A stretch of DNA of 64,000 bases from Streptomyces sp. NBC_00691. Its GTDB lineage: Bacteria; Actinomycetota; Actinomycetes; Streptomycetales; Streptomycetaceae. Positions 51,109 to 59,049 of the stretch are shown here, piece after piece. A model generated the notes under the pieces. The model made no database searches. It saw nothing but the letters and a program-made list of their open reading frames with translations, and had not been told where the DNA came from. The first letter of the stretch is position 1; every line of letters begins with the position of its first letter. The translations under genes were made by a program, and so were the position numbers. The stretch covers positions 5,434,501 through 5,498,500 of the forward strand of contig NZ_CP109007.1 of the NCBI RefSeq assembly GCF_036226665.1, in the 5' to 3' direction.

Positions 51109-51555
51109 ATGTTCCTCGCTCTGCTCGTGTGCGGCCTGGTCGTCGCACTGGTGGTGATCGGGCTCTTCGTCTTCGGCTTGCGCCGGAGGCTGATCCAGCG
51201 TGCCGGCGGCACCTTCGACTGCTCACTCCACTGGAACGTCCCGGACGAGCCGGATCCCAGCGGCAAGGGCTGGGTGTACGGCGTCGCCCGCTACAGCGGT
51301 GACGAGATCGCCTGGTTCCGGGTCTTCTCGTACGCGCCCCGCCCGCGCCGTGTCCTGGAGCGGGCGTCCATCGTGGCGCTGGAGCGCCGGATGCCGGAGG
51401 GCGAGGAGGAGCTCGCACTGCTCTCCGAAATGGTGATCCAGCCCTGTATGTACGAGGGCGTCCGCCTGGAGCTCGCGATGAGCGAGGACGCCCGGACGGG
51501 TTTCATGGCCTGGCTGGAGGCTGCGCCTCCGGGACAGAGAGTGAATGTCGCGTAG
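51109..51555 (+). CDS. DUF2550 membrane-anchored protein
   Basis: 148 residues: an N-terminal TM helix (about 2-24), a basic stretch RRRLIQRAGG, then a small PH-like domain (SLHWNVPDEPDPSGKGWVYGVARYSGDEIAWFRVFS). It matches the DUF2550 proteins that regularly follow atpC in actinobacteria. ATG 51109 has GGAGG nine bases upstream; GTG 51103 is too close. Function unknown. Confidence 0.82.
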   Translation: MFLALLVCGLVVALVVIGLFVFGLRRRLIQRAGGTFDCSLHWNVPDEPDPSGKGWVYGVARYSGDEIAWFRVFSYAPRPRRVLERASIVALERRMPEGEEELALLSEMVIQPCMYEGVRLELAMSEDARTGFMAWLEAAPPGQRVNVA

Positions 51556-51563
51556 GACGTGAG

Positions 51564-51600
51564 GAAGCGGGGGTCGGCGTGCTGCGCCGGCCCCCGCTTC
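51564..51600. terminator. Bidirectional terminator
   Basis: GAAGCGGGGG pairs with CCCCCGCTTC, and inside it CGGCG pairs with CGCCG. It lies between the converging DUF2550 and chitinase genes. Confidence 0.85.
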
Positions 51601-51622
51601 TTCGTGCCCCGTGGGGGGGGGG

Positions 51623-53470
51623 TTAGTTCAGACCGGTGTTGATGGCGCCGACGAGCTCGCCGTTGCCGGTGTCACCGCTGAACTCCCAGAAGAACGCTCC
51701 GCCGAGGCCCTGGTTCTTGGCCCAGCTCATCTTCGAGTTCACGGTGGCGGGGGTGTCGTAGCTCCACCAGTTGGTGCCGCAGTGGGCGTAGGCCGTGCCC
51801 GCGACGGTGCCGGTGGACGGGCAGGAGTTCTTGAGGACCTTGTAGTCCTCGATGCCCGGCTCGTAGGTGCCCGTGGCAGGCCCGGTCGCCGTGCCGCCGG
51901 GTGCGGACTGGGTGACGCCGGTCCAGCCGCGTCCGTAGAAGCCGATGCCGAGCAGCAGCTTGTTGGCGGGGACGCCCTTCGCCTTGAACTTGGCGATCGC
52001 CTCCGCGGAGTTGAAGCCCTGCTGCGGGATGCCGGCGTACGAGGTCAGCGGGGAGTGCGGGGCCGTCGGGCCCTGCGCCGCCCAGGCGCCGAAGAAGTCG
52101 TACGTCATGACGTTGAACCAGTTCATGTACTGCGCGGCGCCCGCGTAGTCGGCGGCGTCGATCTTGCCGCCGGTGGAGGCGTCGGCCGTGACGGCCGCGG
52201 TGACCAGGTAGTTCTGGCCGAACTTGGCGCGCATGGCCTGCATCATGTTCTTGAAGGAGGCGGCGCCGCTGGTGTCGCAGGAGAGACCGCAGGCGTTGGG
52301 GTACTCCCAGTCCAGGTCGATGCCGTCGAAGACGTCGGCCCAGCGCGGGTCCTCGATCAGGTCGTAGCAGGACTGCGCGAAGGCGGTCGGGTTCTGGACG
52401 GCCTGGCCGAAGCCGCCGGACCAGGTCCAGCCGCCGAAGGACCACAGGATCTTGATGTTCGGGTAGGCCTTCTTCAGCTTGCGCAGCTGGTTGAAGTTGC
52501 CGCGCAGCGGCTGGTCCCAGGTGTCGGCGACACCGTCGACGGACTGGTCGGCGGTGTAGGCCTTGTCGTAGTCGGCGTAGGCGTCACCGATGGTGCACTT
52601 GCCGCCCTGGACGTTGCCGAAGGCGTAGTTGATGTGGGTGATCTTGGACGCCGAGCCCGAGGTCACGATGTTCTTGACGTGGTAGTTGCGCCCGTAGACG
52701 CCCCAGTTGGTGAAGTAGCCCATCTTCACCGCGTTGGGGAGCGGCTGGCCGCCCCCGCCGCCGGTGGTGCGGACGGGAGTGGCGCCGGAAGCCGGGCCGG
52801 TCTGGTCGGCGGTGTCGCGGGCGACGACCGTGTAGCTGTAGTCGGTGCCGGCGGTCAGGCCCGTGTTGGTGTAGGTGAGGCCGGTGACGGTGGCGACGGT
52901 GGTGCCGTCGCGCTTGACGTCGTAGTTCTTGACGCCCTTGTCGTCGGTGGCCGCGCTCCAGGTGAGCTTCACCGAGGTGTCGGTGATGTCGGAGGCGGAG
53001 GGGGTGCCGGGGGCGGAGGGGGCGTTGTCGCCGGGCTGGGTGGTGCCGTCACAGGCGGCTCCGTTGATCTTGCAGCCGGTGGGGGCGCCGGGGCCCGCGC
53101 CGTTGTAGCCGAAGGAGACGGATGCGCCGGGGGCGAGGGTGCCGTTCCAGCCGACGTTCTTGGCGGTCCAGTGGGTGCCGGAGCTGGTGACGGTGGCGTC
53201 CCAGGCGGAGGTCACCGAGGTGCCGGCGGGGTAGTCCCACTCGACGGTCCAGGAGCTGATGGTGGTGGTGCCGGTGTTCTTGACGGTCCAGTTGGCACCG
53301 AATCCGGTGCCCCAGTCCTGGGTCTTGGTGTACGTGGCGGTGGCCGAGGTGGCCGCTTCCGCGGGGGTGGCGAGGCCGACCATGGCGGCCAGGGGCAGGA
53401 TCAGGGCGGTGAGGCCGGCGGCGGCCCGGTGTCTGAACCCTGTTCTGCGCGTCGGTGCTTGAGTGCTCAA
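51623..53470 (-). CDS. Secreted family 18 chitinase (CBM2-FN3-GH18)
   Basis: 615 residues. Signal peptide 1-39 (ends TPAEA), CBM2 carbohydrate-binding domain 41-140 with aromatic residues and a C133-C140 pair, fibronectin III 151-236, Gly linker, GH18 barrel 247-615. Catalytic motif DGIDLDWE at 382-389 with E389 as the acid; SFGGW is the conserved SxGG strand. Hydrolyses chitin outside the cell. The TTG start at 53470 has GAGGAG upstream. The promoter upstream is the textbook chitinase type with paired 13-bp repeats. A G10 run immediately follows the stop codon. Confidence 0.96.
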   Translation of the reverse strand: MSTQAPTRRTGFRHRAAAGLTALILPLAAMVGLATPAEAATSATATYTKTQDWGTGFGANWTVKNTGTTTISSWTVEWDYPAGTSVTSAWDATVTSSGTHWTAKNVGWNGTLAPGASVSFGYNGAGPGAPTGCKINGAACDGTTQPGDNAPSAPGTPSASDITDTSVKLTWSAATDDKGVKNYDVKRDGTTVATVTGLTYTNTGLTAGTDYSYTVVARDTADQTGPASGATPVRTTGGGGGQPLPNAVKMGYFTNWGVYGRNYHVKNIVTSGSASKITHINYAFGNVQGGKCTIGDAYADYDKAYTADQSVDGVADTWDQPLRGNFNQLRKLKKAYPNIKILWSFGGWTWSGGFGQAVQNPTAFAQSCYDLIEDPRWADVFDGIDLDWEYPNACGLSCDTSGAASFKNMMQAMRAKFGQNYLVTAAVTADASTGGKIDAADYAGAAQYMNWFNVMTYDFFGAWAAQGPTAPHSPLTSYAGIPQQGFNSAEAIAKFKAKGVPANKLLLGIGFYGRGWTGVTQSAPGGTATGPATGTYEPGIEDYKVLKNSCPSTGTVAGTAYAHCGTNWWSYDTPATVNSKMSWAKNQGLGGAFFWEFSGDTGNGELVGAINTGLN

Positions 53471-53543
53471 CGGTGCTCCTCAAGTTGCGGACGGACATGG
53501 GTGGGGGTGGTCCGGTGGTCCGTGAAGATGCGCGCGCCCCGCG

Positions 53544-53572
53544 AGCGTAGGAAGGTCTGGACCAATCGTCAA
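53544..53572 (-). promoter_or_regulatory. Chitinase promoter (-35/-10)
   Basis: Minus strand TTGACG (53572-53567), 17-bp spacer, TACGCT (53549-53544), about 75 bases upstream of the chitinase start. It is embedded in the direct repeats described separately. Confidence 0.8.
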
Positions 53573-53586
53573 GAGGTCCAGACCAA
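53553..53586. promoter_or_regulatory. Paired chitinase control repeats (DasR-like sites)
   Basis: TTGGTCCAGACCT and TTGGTCTGGACCT on the minus strand, at 53565-53553 and 53586-53574, 21 bp apart and flanking the -35. Each is nearly palindromic and resembles the GntR-type DasR element (TGGTCTAGACCA core) and the classic chitinase 12-bp direct repeat. Predicted to repress without, and induce with, chitin oligomers. Confidence 0.75.
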
Positions 53587-53602
53587 CGTCGCCGATGTCC
53601 TC

Positions 53603-54256
53603 CTAGACCCCCAACTCCTGTGCCAGGACCGCCGCTTGGACCCGGCTGCGCAGCGCCAGCTTCCCCAGCACCTTGCTGACGTGGGTCTTCACCGTCGCCT
53701 CGGCCATGTCGAGCCGTACCGCGATCTCCGCGTTCGACAGGCCCTGGCCGAGCGTCGAGAGCACCTGCCGCTCCCGGGGCGTCAGGACATCGAGCACGGA
53801 GGGGTCCGTCCTCGCCGTCGCCCGGGGCGGCGGGCTCCCCGCCGCGAACTCCGCGATCAGCCGCCGGGTCACCGCGGGGGCGATCAGCCCCTCGCCGCGC
53901 GCCACGGTCCGGACCGCCTCGATGAGCTCCCGGGCCTCCGCGTTCTTCAGCAGGAAGCCCGACGCCCCCGCCCGCAGCGCCCCGAAGACATACGCGTCGA
54001 GATCGAAGGTCGTCAGGACCAGCACATCGGCGAGCCCCTCCGACACCACGATCCCGGTCGCCGTCACCCCGTCCATCCGCGGCATCTGCACATCCATCAG
54101 GACCAGATCGGGGCGCAGTTCGCGGGCGAGCCGCACCGCCTGCTCGCCGTCGGCCGCCTCCCCGACGACCTCGATGTCCGGTGCGCTGCCCAGGATCAGG
54201 ACCAGCCCCGCCCGTACCGCGGACTGGTCCTCGGCCACCACCACCCGCACTGTCAT
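53603..54256 (-). CDS. NarL/FixJ-type response regulator
   Basis: 217 residues. Receiver with E9-D10, phospho-acceptor D55 (LVLMDVQMP), TT switch in VLVLTTFD and K in FLLKNAE. C-terminal LuxR helix-turn-helix (VLTPRERQVLSTLGQGLSNAEIAVRL). The ATG overlaps the stop of the kinase gene by 4 bp, so they form a cognate pair. Confidence 0.95.
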   Translation of the reverse strand: MTVRVVVAEDQSAVRAGLVLILGSAPDIEVVGEAADGEQAVRLARELRPDLVLMDVQMPRMDGVTATGIVVSEGLADVLVLTTFDLDAYVFGALRAGASGFLLKNAEARELIEAVRTVARGEGLIAPAVTRRLIAEFAAGSPPPRATARTDPSVLDVLTPRERQVLSTLGQGLSNAEIAVRLDMAEATVKTHVSKVLGKLALRSRVQAAVLAQELGV

Positions 54257-55449
54257 GCCCGCTCCTCGTCCTTCACGTCCATGGGCAGTTCCGCCCTGAC
54301 CCGCCACTGCTTCCGCCCCTCGCGGTCCGTCACCGGACCCGCCTCGAACACACCGCCGAGCAGGTCCACCCGCTCCCGCATCCCCACCAGACCGGCGCCC
54401 GAACCGGGGGCGGTCGGTCCCGGGCGCTCCCCGCACGGACTCGTCACCTCGACCGCGAGGGCCGCCCGTCCGCCGCCGAGCACCACCCGGACCTCGCCCG
54501 GAGCCGCGTGCTTGAGCGCGTTCGTCAGGGACTCCTGCACGATCCGGTACGCGGCCAGCTCCACCGGTGCCGGGAGACCCGCGGCCGACTCCCGGCCGTC
54601 CTCCAGGACGAGGTCGAGACCGCTCGGCCGGGCGTTGGCCCGCGCCTGGTCGACCAGGGCGTCCAGACCGGCGAGCGTGGGCGCGGCGGCGGGCTCCGCG
54701 TCCCCGCTGCTGTCCCGGAGGAGGCCGATGAGCCGCCGCATCTCCGAGAGGCCCGCCACACTGTTCTCCCGGATCACGGTCAGCGCCTGCCGGGTGGTGG
54801 CCGGTTCGTCGATCGACATCGCCGCGGTGGAGTGGATCGCGATGGCCGAGAGGTGGTTGGCGACCATGTCGTGCAGCTCGCGCGCCATCCGTGCCCGCTC
54901 GGCCACGACGGCCTGGCTGCGGTCCATCTCGGCGAGCAGCGCGGTCTGCTCCGCGCGCAGGAGGGCGGCGTCGGTGGCCTCGCGGTGGTTGCGTACGACC
55001 GCTCCGGTCAGCGCGGGCAGGAACGACACCATGCCGGTGATCAGGCCGACCACCAGGGCGATCGCGTTCTGCCACCACACGAGGAAGCCGATGGTCGCGC
55101 CGATCGTGATGAGTCCGGTCAGGTACGGGATGCGCCGGGCGGCGGCGGGTGTCCCGTAGACGACGGCCGCGTAGACCAGGTCCGTGAACATCAGCGCGGT
55201 CACGAGCGTGCCGTAGGTGAACTGGTCCGCGACGAGGGCGACGGTGCCGACGTTCAGGGCGGTCAGTGGCCTCGTCCGGCGCAGGGCCACCATCGCGGCC
55301 ATGACGAAGAGCGGGATCAGCGTCGCCCAGCGCGCGGTGATCAGCCGGTCGGCCTGGGTGTGCAGCCCGAAGGACCACATCAGCAGACCGATGGCGAGGC
55401 CGCCGAGGGCCATGAGCAGGTCGACGCGGTGCGGTCGGGGGAGTGTCAC
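54253..55449 (-). CDS. NarL-type sensor histidine kinase
   Basis: About 398 residues. Six predicted TM helices (10-150), then a HisKA_3 dimerisation domain with H193 in MARELHDMVANHL, and a HATPase with NALKHA and GAGLVGMRERVDLLGG. GTG 55449 was chosen as start; GTG at 55464 is equally possible, neither has a strong ribosome site. Same operon as the response regulator; the neighbouring chitinase has its own promoter and need not be its target. Confidence 0.9.
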   Translation of the reverse strand: MTLPRPHRVDLLMALGGLAIGLLMWSFGLHTQADRLITARWATLIPLFVMAAMVALRRTRPLTALNVGTVALVADQFTYGTLVTALMFTDLVYAAVVYGTPAAARRIPYLTGLITIGATIGFLVWWQNAIALVVGLITGMVSFLPALTGAVVRNHREATDAALLRAEQTALLAEMDRSQAVVAERARMARELHDMVANHLSAIAIHSTAAMSIDEPATTRQALTVIRENSVAGLSEMRRLIGLLRDSSGDAEPAAAPTLAGLDALVDQARANARPSGLDLVLEDGRESAAGLPAPVELAAYRIVQESLTNALKHAAPGEVRVVLGGGRAALAVEVTSPCGERPGPTAPGSGAGLVGMRERVDLLGGVFEAGPVTDREGRKQWRVRAELPMDVKDEERA

Positions 55450-55600
55450 CTTCCCATCCAACACGGCCCGCCCGCCCCGGACCTCGCCGTCCGGGCCGAT
55501 CCGTGCCTCCGTCGAAGGATGTAGACGCACTTCGTCATCGGCGACGACGATCCGGGCGGACCCCCGGGGGACGCTGAGGAGGTACCGGAAGGGGAACGTC

Positions 55601-56224
55601 GTGATCGTCACGCTCATCGTCGTCTGCGAGGTCGGATTCTGGGTCCTGCTGGCCGCGGGCCTCGCCACCCGCTACCTCCTGAGGATGCCCCGGACGGGCA
55701 TCGCGCTGCTGCTCTGCGAGCCGCTCCTGGAGGTGCTCCTCCTGGTCGTCACCGCGATCGATCTCAAGAACGGCGCCGACCCCAGCTGGAAGCACGGCCT
55801 CGCCGCCCTCTACATCGGCTACACCGTCGGCCACGGCCACCGCACCGTGAAGTGGCTCGACGGACACGCCGCCCACCGCTTCGGCGGCGCGCCCCGGCCT
55901 CCGAAGCCTCCGCGGTACGGGATGGCCCGCGCCCGCCACGAGGGCAGGGTCTGGCTGGGTTCCGTGACGGCGGCGGCCGTCGCCTCGGGGCTGCTGCTCC
56001 TGGCCGCGCTGTACGTCGGCGACGAGGGGAACACCGACGGGCTCTACGGGTGGATCTTCGTCGCCTGGCGGACGGCGGGCATCCACGGCCTGATCGCGCT
56101 CAGCTACGCGATCTGGCCGCGGAAGGCCCCGGCGGAGGAGGCCTCAGCGGTCCCCGCCCGGGACCCAGAGCACGTCCCCGATCTCCTTGTTCGCCGTCCG
56201 GGCAAGGATGAAGAGCAGGTCTGA
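55601..56224 (+). CDS. Polytopic membrane protein, unknown
   Basis: 207 residues with about five hydrophobic segments (2-24, 32-50, 62-76, 125-145, 155-175) and a basic cytoplasmic loop (RTVKWLDGHAAHRFGGAPRPPKPPRYG). GTG start at 55601 with GGAAGGGGAA upstream; divergent from the kinase gene. Its last 81 bases overlap the convergent adenosyltransferase gene. No recognised family. Confidence 0.68.
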   Translation: MIVTLIVVCEVGFWVLLAAGLATRYLLRMPRTGIALLLCEPLLEVLLLVVTAIDLKNGADPSWKHGLAALYIGYTVGHGHRTVKWLDGHAAHRFGGAPRPPKPPRYGMARARHEGRVWLGSVTAAAVASGLLLLAALYVGDEGNTDGLYGWIFVAWRTAGIHGLIALSYAIWPRKAPAEEASAVPARDPEHVPDLLVRRPGKDEEQV

Positions 56225-56716
56225 GAGTCGGTTGAGGTAGGTGGCGGTCAGGGCGTTCATCGTCTCGCCGTGCACCTCCAGGGCCGCCCAGGTGGAGCGC
56301 TCAGCCCGCCGGACCACCGTGCACGCCTGGTGCAGCAGGGCCGCCCCGGGGGTGCCGCCCGGCAGGATGAAGGAGCGCAGCTTGTCGAGCCGCTCCAGGA
56401 AGAGGTCGCAGTCGGCCTCCAGCTTGTCGACGTAACTCTGCTCGACCCTCAGCGGCGGGTACTTCGGGTCCTCGACCACGGGGGTGCAGAGGTCCGCGCC
56501 CACGTCGAACAGGTCGTTCTGCACCCGGACGAGGACCTTCACGACCTCCGTGTCGAGCTGCCCCAGGGCGATCGCCGTACCGATGGCGGCATTGGCCTCG
56601 TTGGCGTCGGCGTAGGCGGAGATCCGCAGGTCCGTCTTGGCGGTCCTGCTCATGTCGCCGAGTGCCGTGGTGCCCTGGTCGCCGGTACGGGTGTAGATGC
56701 GCGTCAGATTGACCAT
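56144..56716 (-). CDS. PduO-type cob(I)yrinic acid a,c-diamide adenosyltransferase
   Basis: 190 residues. The N-terminal ATP-binding loop reads TRIYTRTGDQGTTALGDM. The helical core contains QNDLFDVGADLCTP, FILPGGTPGAALLHQACTVVRRAER and YLNRLSDLLFILAR, with catalytic Arg residues. It makes adenosylcobalamin from ATP and reduced cobalamin. TAGGCT stands 6 nt before the ATG at 56716, indicating a leaderless mRNA. No B12-dependent enzyme is adjacent. Confidence 0.95.
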   Translation of the reverse strand: MVNLTRIYTRTGDQGTTALGDMSRTAKTDLRISAYADANEANAAIGTAIALGQLDTEVVKVLVRVQNDLFDVGADLCTPVVEDPKYPPLRVEQSYVDKLEADCDLFLERLDKLRSFILPGGTPGAALLHQACTVVRRAERSTWAALEVHGETMNALTATYLNRLSDLLFILARTANKEIGDVLWVPGGDR

Positions 56717-56722
56717 GGGGCC

Positions 56723-56728
56723 AGCCTA
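56723..56728 (-). promoter_or_regulatory. -10 box of leaderless adenosyltransferase transcript
   Basis: TAGGCT on the minus strand, 6 nt before the ATG at 56716. Confidence 0.5.
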
Positions 56729-56732
56729 GTGA

Positions 56733-56900
56733 GGCGATGGCCTTCTGGAACGTCCGTGTGCCGACCGTCACGGCGAGCGCCGCGACGCCGAGGGCGACGA
56801 GCACCCCGTACGGCAGCGTCGGTGTCGTGGAGTGCCCGAGGTACGCCTCCCGGACCGCGTCCACCAGATGGCAGAACGGCATCAGATGGATCGAGAACAC
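56733..56900 (-). pseudogene. C-terminal fragment of an ABC-2 type permease
   Basis: About 56 codons reading VFSIHLMPFCHLVDAVREAY, then a hydrophobic helix (LPYGVLVALGVAALAVTVGTRTFQKA), typical of the last part of DrrB-like ABC exporter permeases. It has no start of its own, is stopped upstream by TAG in the same frame, and no ABC ATPase is present. It looks like the remains of a deleted exporter. Confidence 0.6.
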
Positions 56901-57086
56901 CGTCGTCGGCTACATCACCCGCGCGATGACCACCGGGGGCAGGGCGACCACCGTCGCCCGCGAGGCGCTCGTGCTCCTCGACGAGAGCGAGGAGCTGCTG
57001 AGCGAGAAGGTGCTGGACTACGCGGTACGGGAGAGCTGGCGGGCCGCGTCCCCAGGGGCGACGGTCCACGCGTCCAGGGCCGGCGG

Positions 57087-58235
57087 TCACGGTGCGCGCG
57101 CCGGCTCGGGGGCGGCCACCGCCGCCAGCGCGTGGGCGGCGCGGACCGCGTCCGGCTCCGTCGTGAAGCGGCCGAACGAGAGCCGGACGCTGCCCCGGAT
57201 CCGCTCCGGCGCGAGCCCGATCGCCCGCAGCACGTGCGAGGGCTCCTGGGCCGAGCTGTTGCAGGCCGAACCCGTCGAGACCGCCAGACCGGCGACCTCC
57301 AGGAGCAGCTGCTGCGCGTCCACGCCCGGGAAGGACAGATTCACGGCATGCGGCAGGAAACCCGGCCCCGTACCGCTGTTGAGCACGTACGGGACGAGCT
57401 CCGCGAGCTCGGACAGGAACCGCGCCCGCAGCCCCGCGAGCCGTACCGCCTCCGCCTCCCGGCACGCCTCGAGGACCCCGACGGCCGCGCCCAGGCCGAT
57501 GACCGCCGCCGTGTTGAGGGTGCCCGCGCGCAGCCCGCGCTCCTGGCCCCCGCCGTGCAGCAGCGGCACCAGCGGCGTCCGGTCCGAGAGCCGGTGGGCG
57601 ACGTACAGCACCCCGACGCCCTTGGGGCCGTAGATCTTGTGCCCGGAGAACGTGAGCAGATCGACGCCGAGCGTCCTCACGTCCACCGGCAGCGAGCCCA
57701 CACCCTGGGTCGCGTCGCAGTGCAGCGGGACCCCCGCCGCCCGGGTCAGCGCACCGATCTCGGCGACCGGCTGGACGGTGGCGACCTCGTTGTTCGCGAG
57801 CATCACCGAGACGAGGGCGGTGTCCGGCCGCAGCGCCGCAGCCACCCGCCCCGGGTCGACCCGGCCCTCCCCGTCGACCGGCAGCACCGTCACCTCGTGC
57901 CCCGCGTCCCGCAGCGAACGGCAGGTGTCGAGCACGGACTTGTGCTCCACCGCCGTCGTCACCACATGGCGGGCCGCGCCCGGGCGCACGATCCCCTTGA
58001 TCGCGAGGTTGTTGCCCTCCGTCGCACCGGAGGTGAAGCAGATCTCGCCGCGCCCCGCCCCGATGAACCGGGCGACCGCCCCGCGTGCCCGCTCGACCTC
58101 GCGGAACGCGCGGATGCCGGCGGCGTGCGGGCTGGACGGGTTGGCGTAGCAGTGGGTGGCGGCGAAGGTCATCGCCTCGACGACCGCCGGGTCCATCGGG
58201 GTGGTGGCCTGGTGGTCGAGATAGATCGTGGGCAT
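57087..58235 (-). CDS. Cysteine desulfurase (NifS/IscS family)
   Basis: 382 residues, PLP-dependent. PLP lysine K200 in FSGHKIYGPKG; H98 and the DATQ segment bind the cofactor. Catalytic persulfide Cys is C325 in STGSACNSSAQEPSHVL, the longer loop of group I enzymes. It releases sulfur from cysteine for clusters, thio-tRNA or other acceptors. No suf/isc scaffold or thiouridylase lies nearby. It is the last gene of an operon with an EamA exporter and an unknown Cys-rich protein. ATG with GGGAGA upstream. Confidence 0.95.
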   Translation of the reverse strand: MPTIYLDHQATTPMDPAVVEAMTFAATHCYANPSSPHAAGIRAFREVERARGAVARFIGAGRGEICFTSGATEGNNLAIKGIVRPGAARHVVTTAVEHKSVLDTCRSLRDAGHEVTVLPVDGEGRVDPGRVAAALRPDTALVSVMLANNEVATVQPVAEIGALTRAAGVPLHCDATQGVGSLPVDVRTLGVDLLTFSGHKIYGPKGVGVLYVAHRLSDRTPLVPLLHGGGQERGLRAGTLNTAAVIGLGAAVGVLEACREAEAVRLAGLRARFLSELAELVPYVLNSGTGPGFLPHAVNLSFPGVDAQQLLLEVAGLAVSTGSACNSSAQEPSHVLRAIGLAPERIRGSVRLSFGRFTTEPDAVRAAHALAAVAAPEPARAP

Positions 58236-58284
58236 GCCGGTTCTCCCTCTTCCGTTCGGACGGGTGATCGGATGTGAAGGATCG

Positions 58285-59049
58285 TCAGAAGTCGTACGCC
58301 GTGTAGGCCAGGGCCAGCGGCTCGGCGCAGGAGGGGTCGGCGAAGGCGAGGATGATCTCCTCCTCGGGAGCGCCGTGCGCGCGGAGGTAGATCTCGGCGC
58401 CCTTGGTCACCTTGTCGCGGTCGGCGAGCGAGTTGATGTCGACGACATGGCGGTGTCCGCAGTCGGGGAAGGCCCGTCGCAGCCGGGCGAAGTAGCGGGC
58501 GAAGTACTCGGCGACGATCAGCGGGCAGCGCGGTACGACGTGGCCGTCCGTGACGACCCCGGCCAGCACCTTCTCGTACTGGCGGGAGCGGAAGACGATC
58601 TCGTCGCCGTCGCGGGTGAACAGCGGCTGGGCCGCCGGGTCGCGGAGCCAGCGCTTCATGGAACGGGCGGCGCGATTGCGCAGGTTCCGTTCGCGGGTGA
58701 CGGTGAAGGAGATCCCGGCCCCGGCGGCCGAGGCGGTGAGCGGGGAGAGGTCGGTCTCGGCGGGGCCGGCGGCCGGCAGGGTGCAGACGTCGGTGGAACA
58801 GGACATTCCGAGGTCGTTGACGATCACGTCGTAGAGCACCTTGTTGCCGCGGTGCAGCCGGCGGGCGGCGGCGCCGGTCTCCTGCGCGAGGGCGAAGGAG
58901 TTGAGCGAGAAGGCGCCGATGCCGGCGGCCGTGTCGAAGTAGCCGCCCGCCACGAGGACCGCCGAGCGGGAGGTCGTGGAGACGGTCTCCAGGAGGGGCG
59001 CGACGCGGTCCGTGACCTGGGGGCTCCAGGGGCTGGTGGTGCGGTTCAT
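58285..59049 (-). CDS. Unknown protein with Cys/His clusters, desulfurase partner
   Basis: 254 residues, soluble, no signal peptide. It has five Cys: C84 and C89 (SCSTDVC, CX4C), C175, C197 in DCGHRH (followed by H199 and H201) and C241. The arrangement suggests metal binding or a persulfide relay. Other features: GGYFDTAAGIGAFSLN near residue 35, YDVIVNDLGM, and an Arg-rich helix RNLRNRAARSMKRWLRD. ATG at 59049 overlaps the exporter stop by 4 bp (ATGA) and the desulfurase starts 49 bp downstream. I do not recognise the family; a sulfur-handling role is inferred only from context. Confidence 0.82.
   Translation of the reverse strand: MNRTTSPWSPQVTDRVAPLLETVSTTSRSAVLVAGGYFDTAAGIGAFSLNSFALAQETGAAARRLHRGNKVLYDVIVNDLGMSCSTDVCTLPAAGPAETDLSPLTASAAGAGISFTVTRERNLRNRAARSMKRWLRDPAAQPLFTRDGDEIVFRSRQYEKVLAGVVTDGHVVPRCPLIVAEYFARYFARLRRAFPDCGHRHVVDINSLADRDKVTKGAEIYLRAHGAPEEEIILAFADPSCAEPLALAYTAYDF

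Larger units (their letters stand above)
56717..57086. other. Degenerate gap between adenosyltransferase and desulfurase
   Basis: 370 bp holding the permease fragment (56733-56900). Next to it, a plus-strand stretch at 56887-57045 has strongly coding-like codon use (about 53 codons, including VAREALVLLDESEELLSE) but no start, no stop and no recognised family. The two meet near 56890-56900. Confidence 0.5.

Noticed and set aside
51613..51622. Run of ten G as a phase-variation tract
   Set aside because: It lies outside the chitinase frame, directly after the stop, so slippage would not change the protein; it could be an assembly uncertainty.
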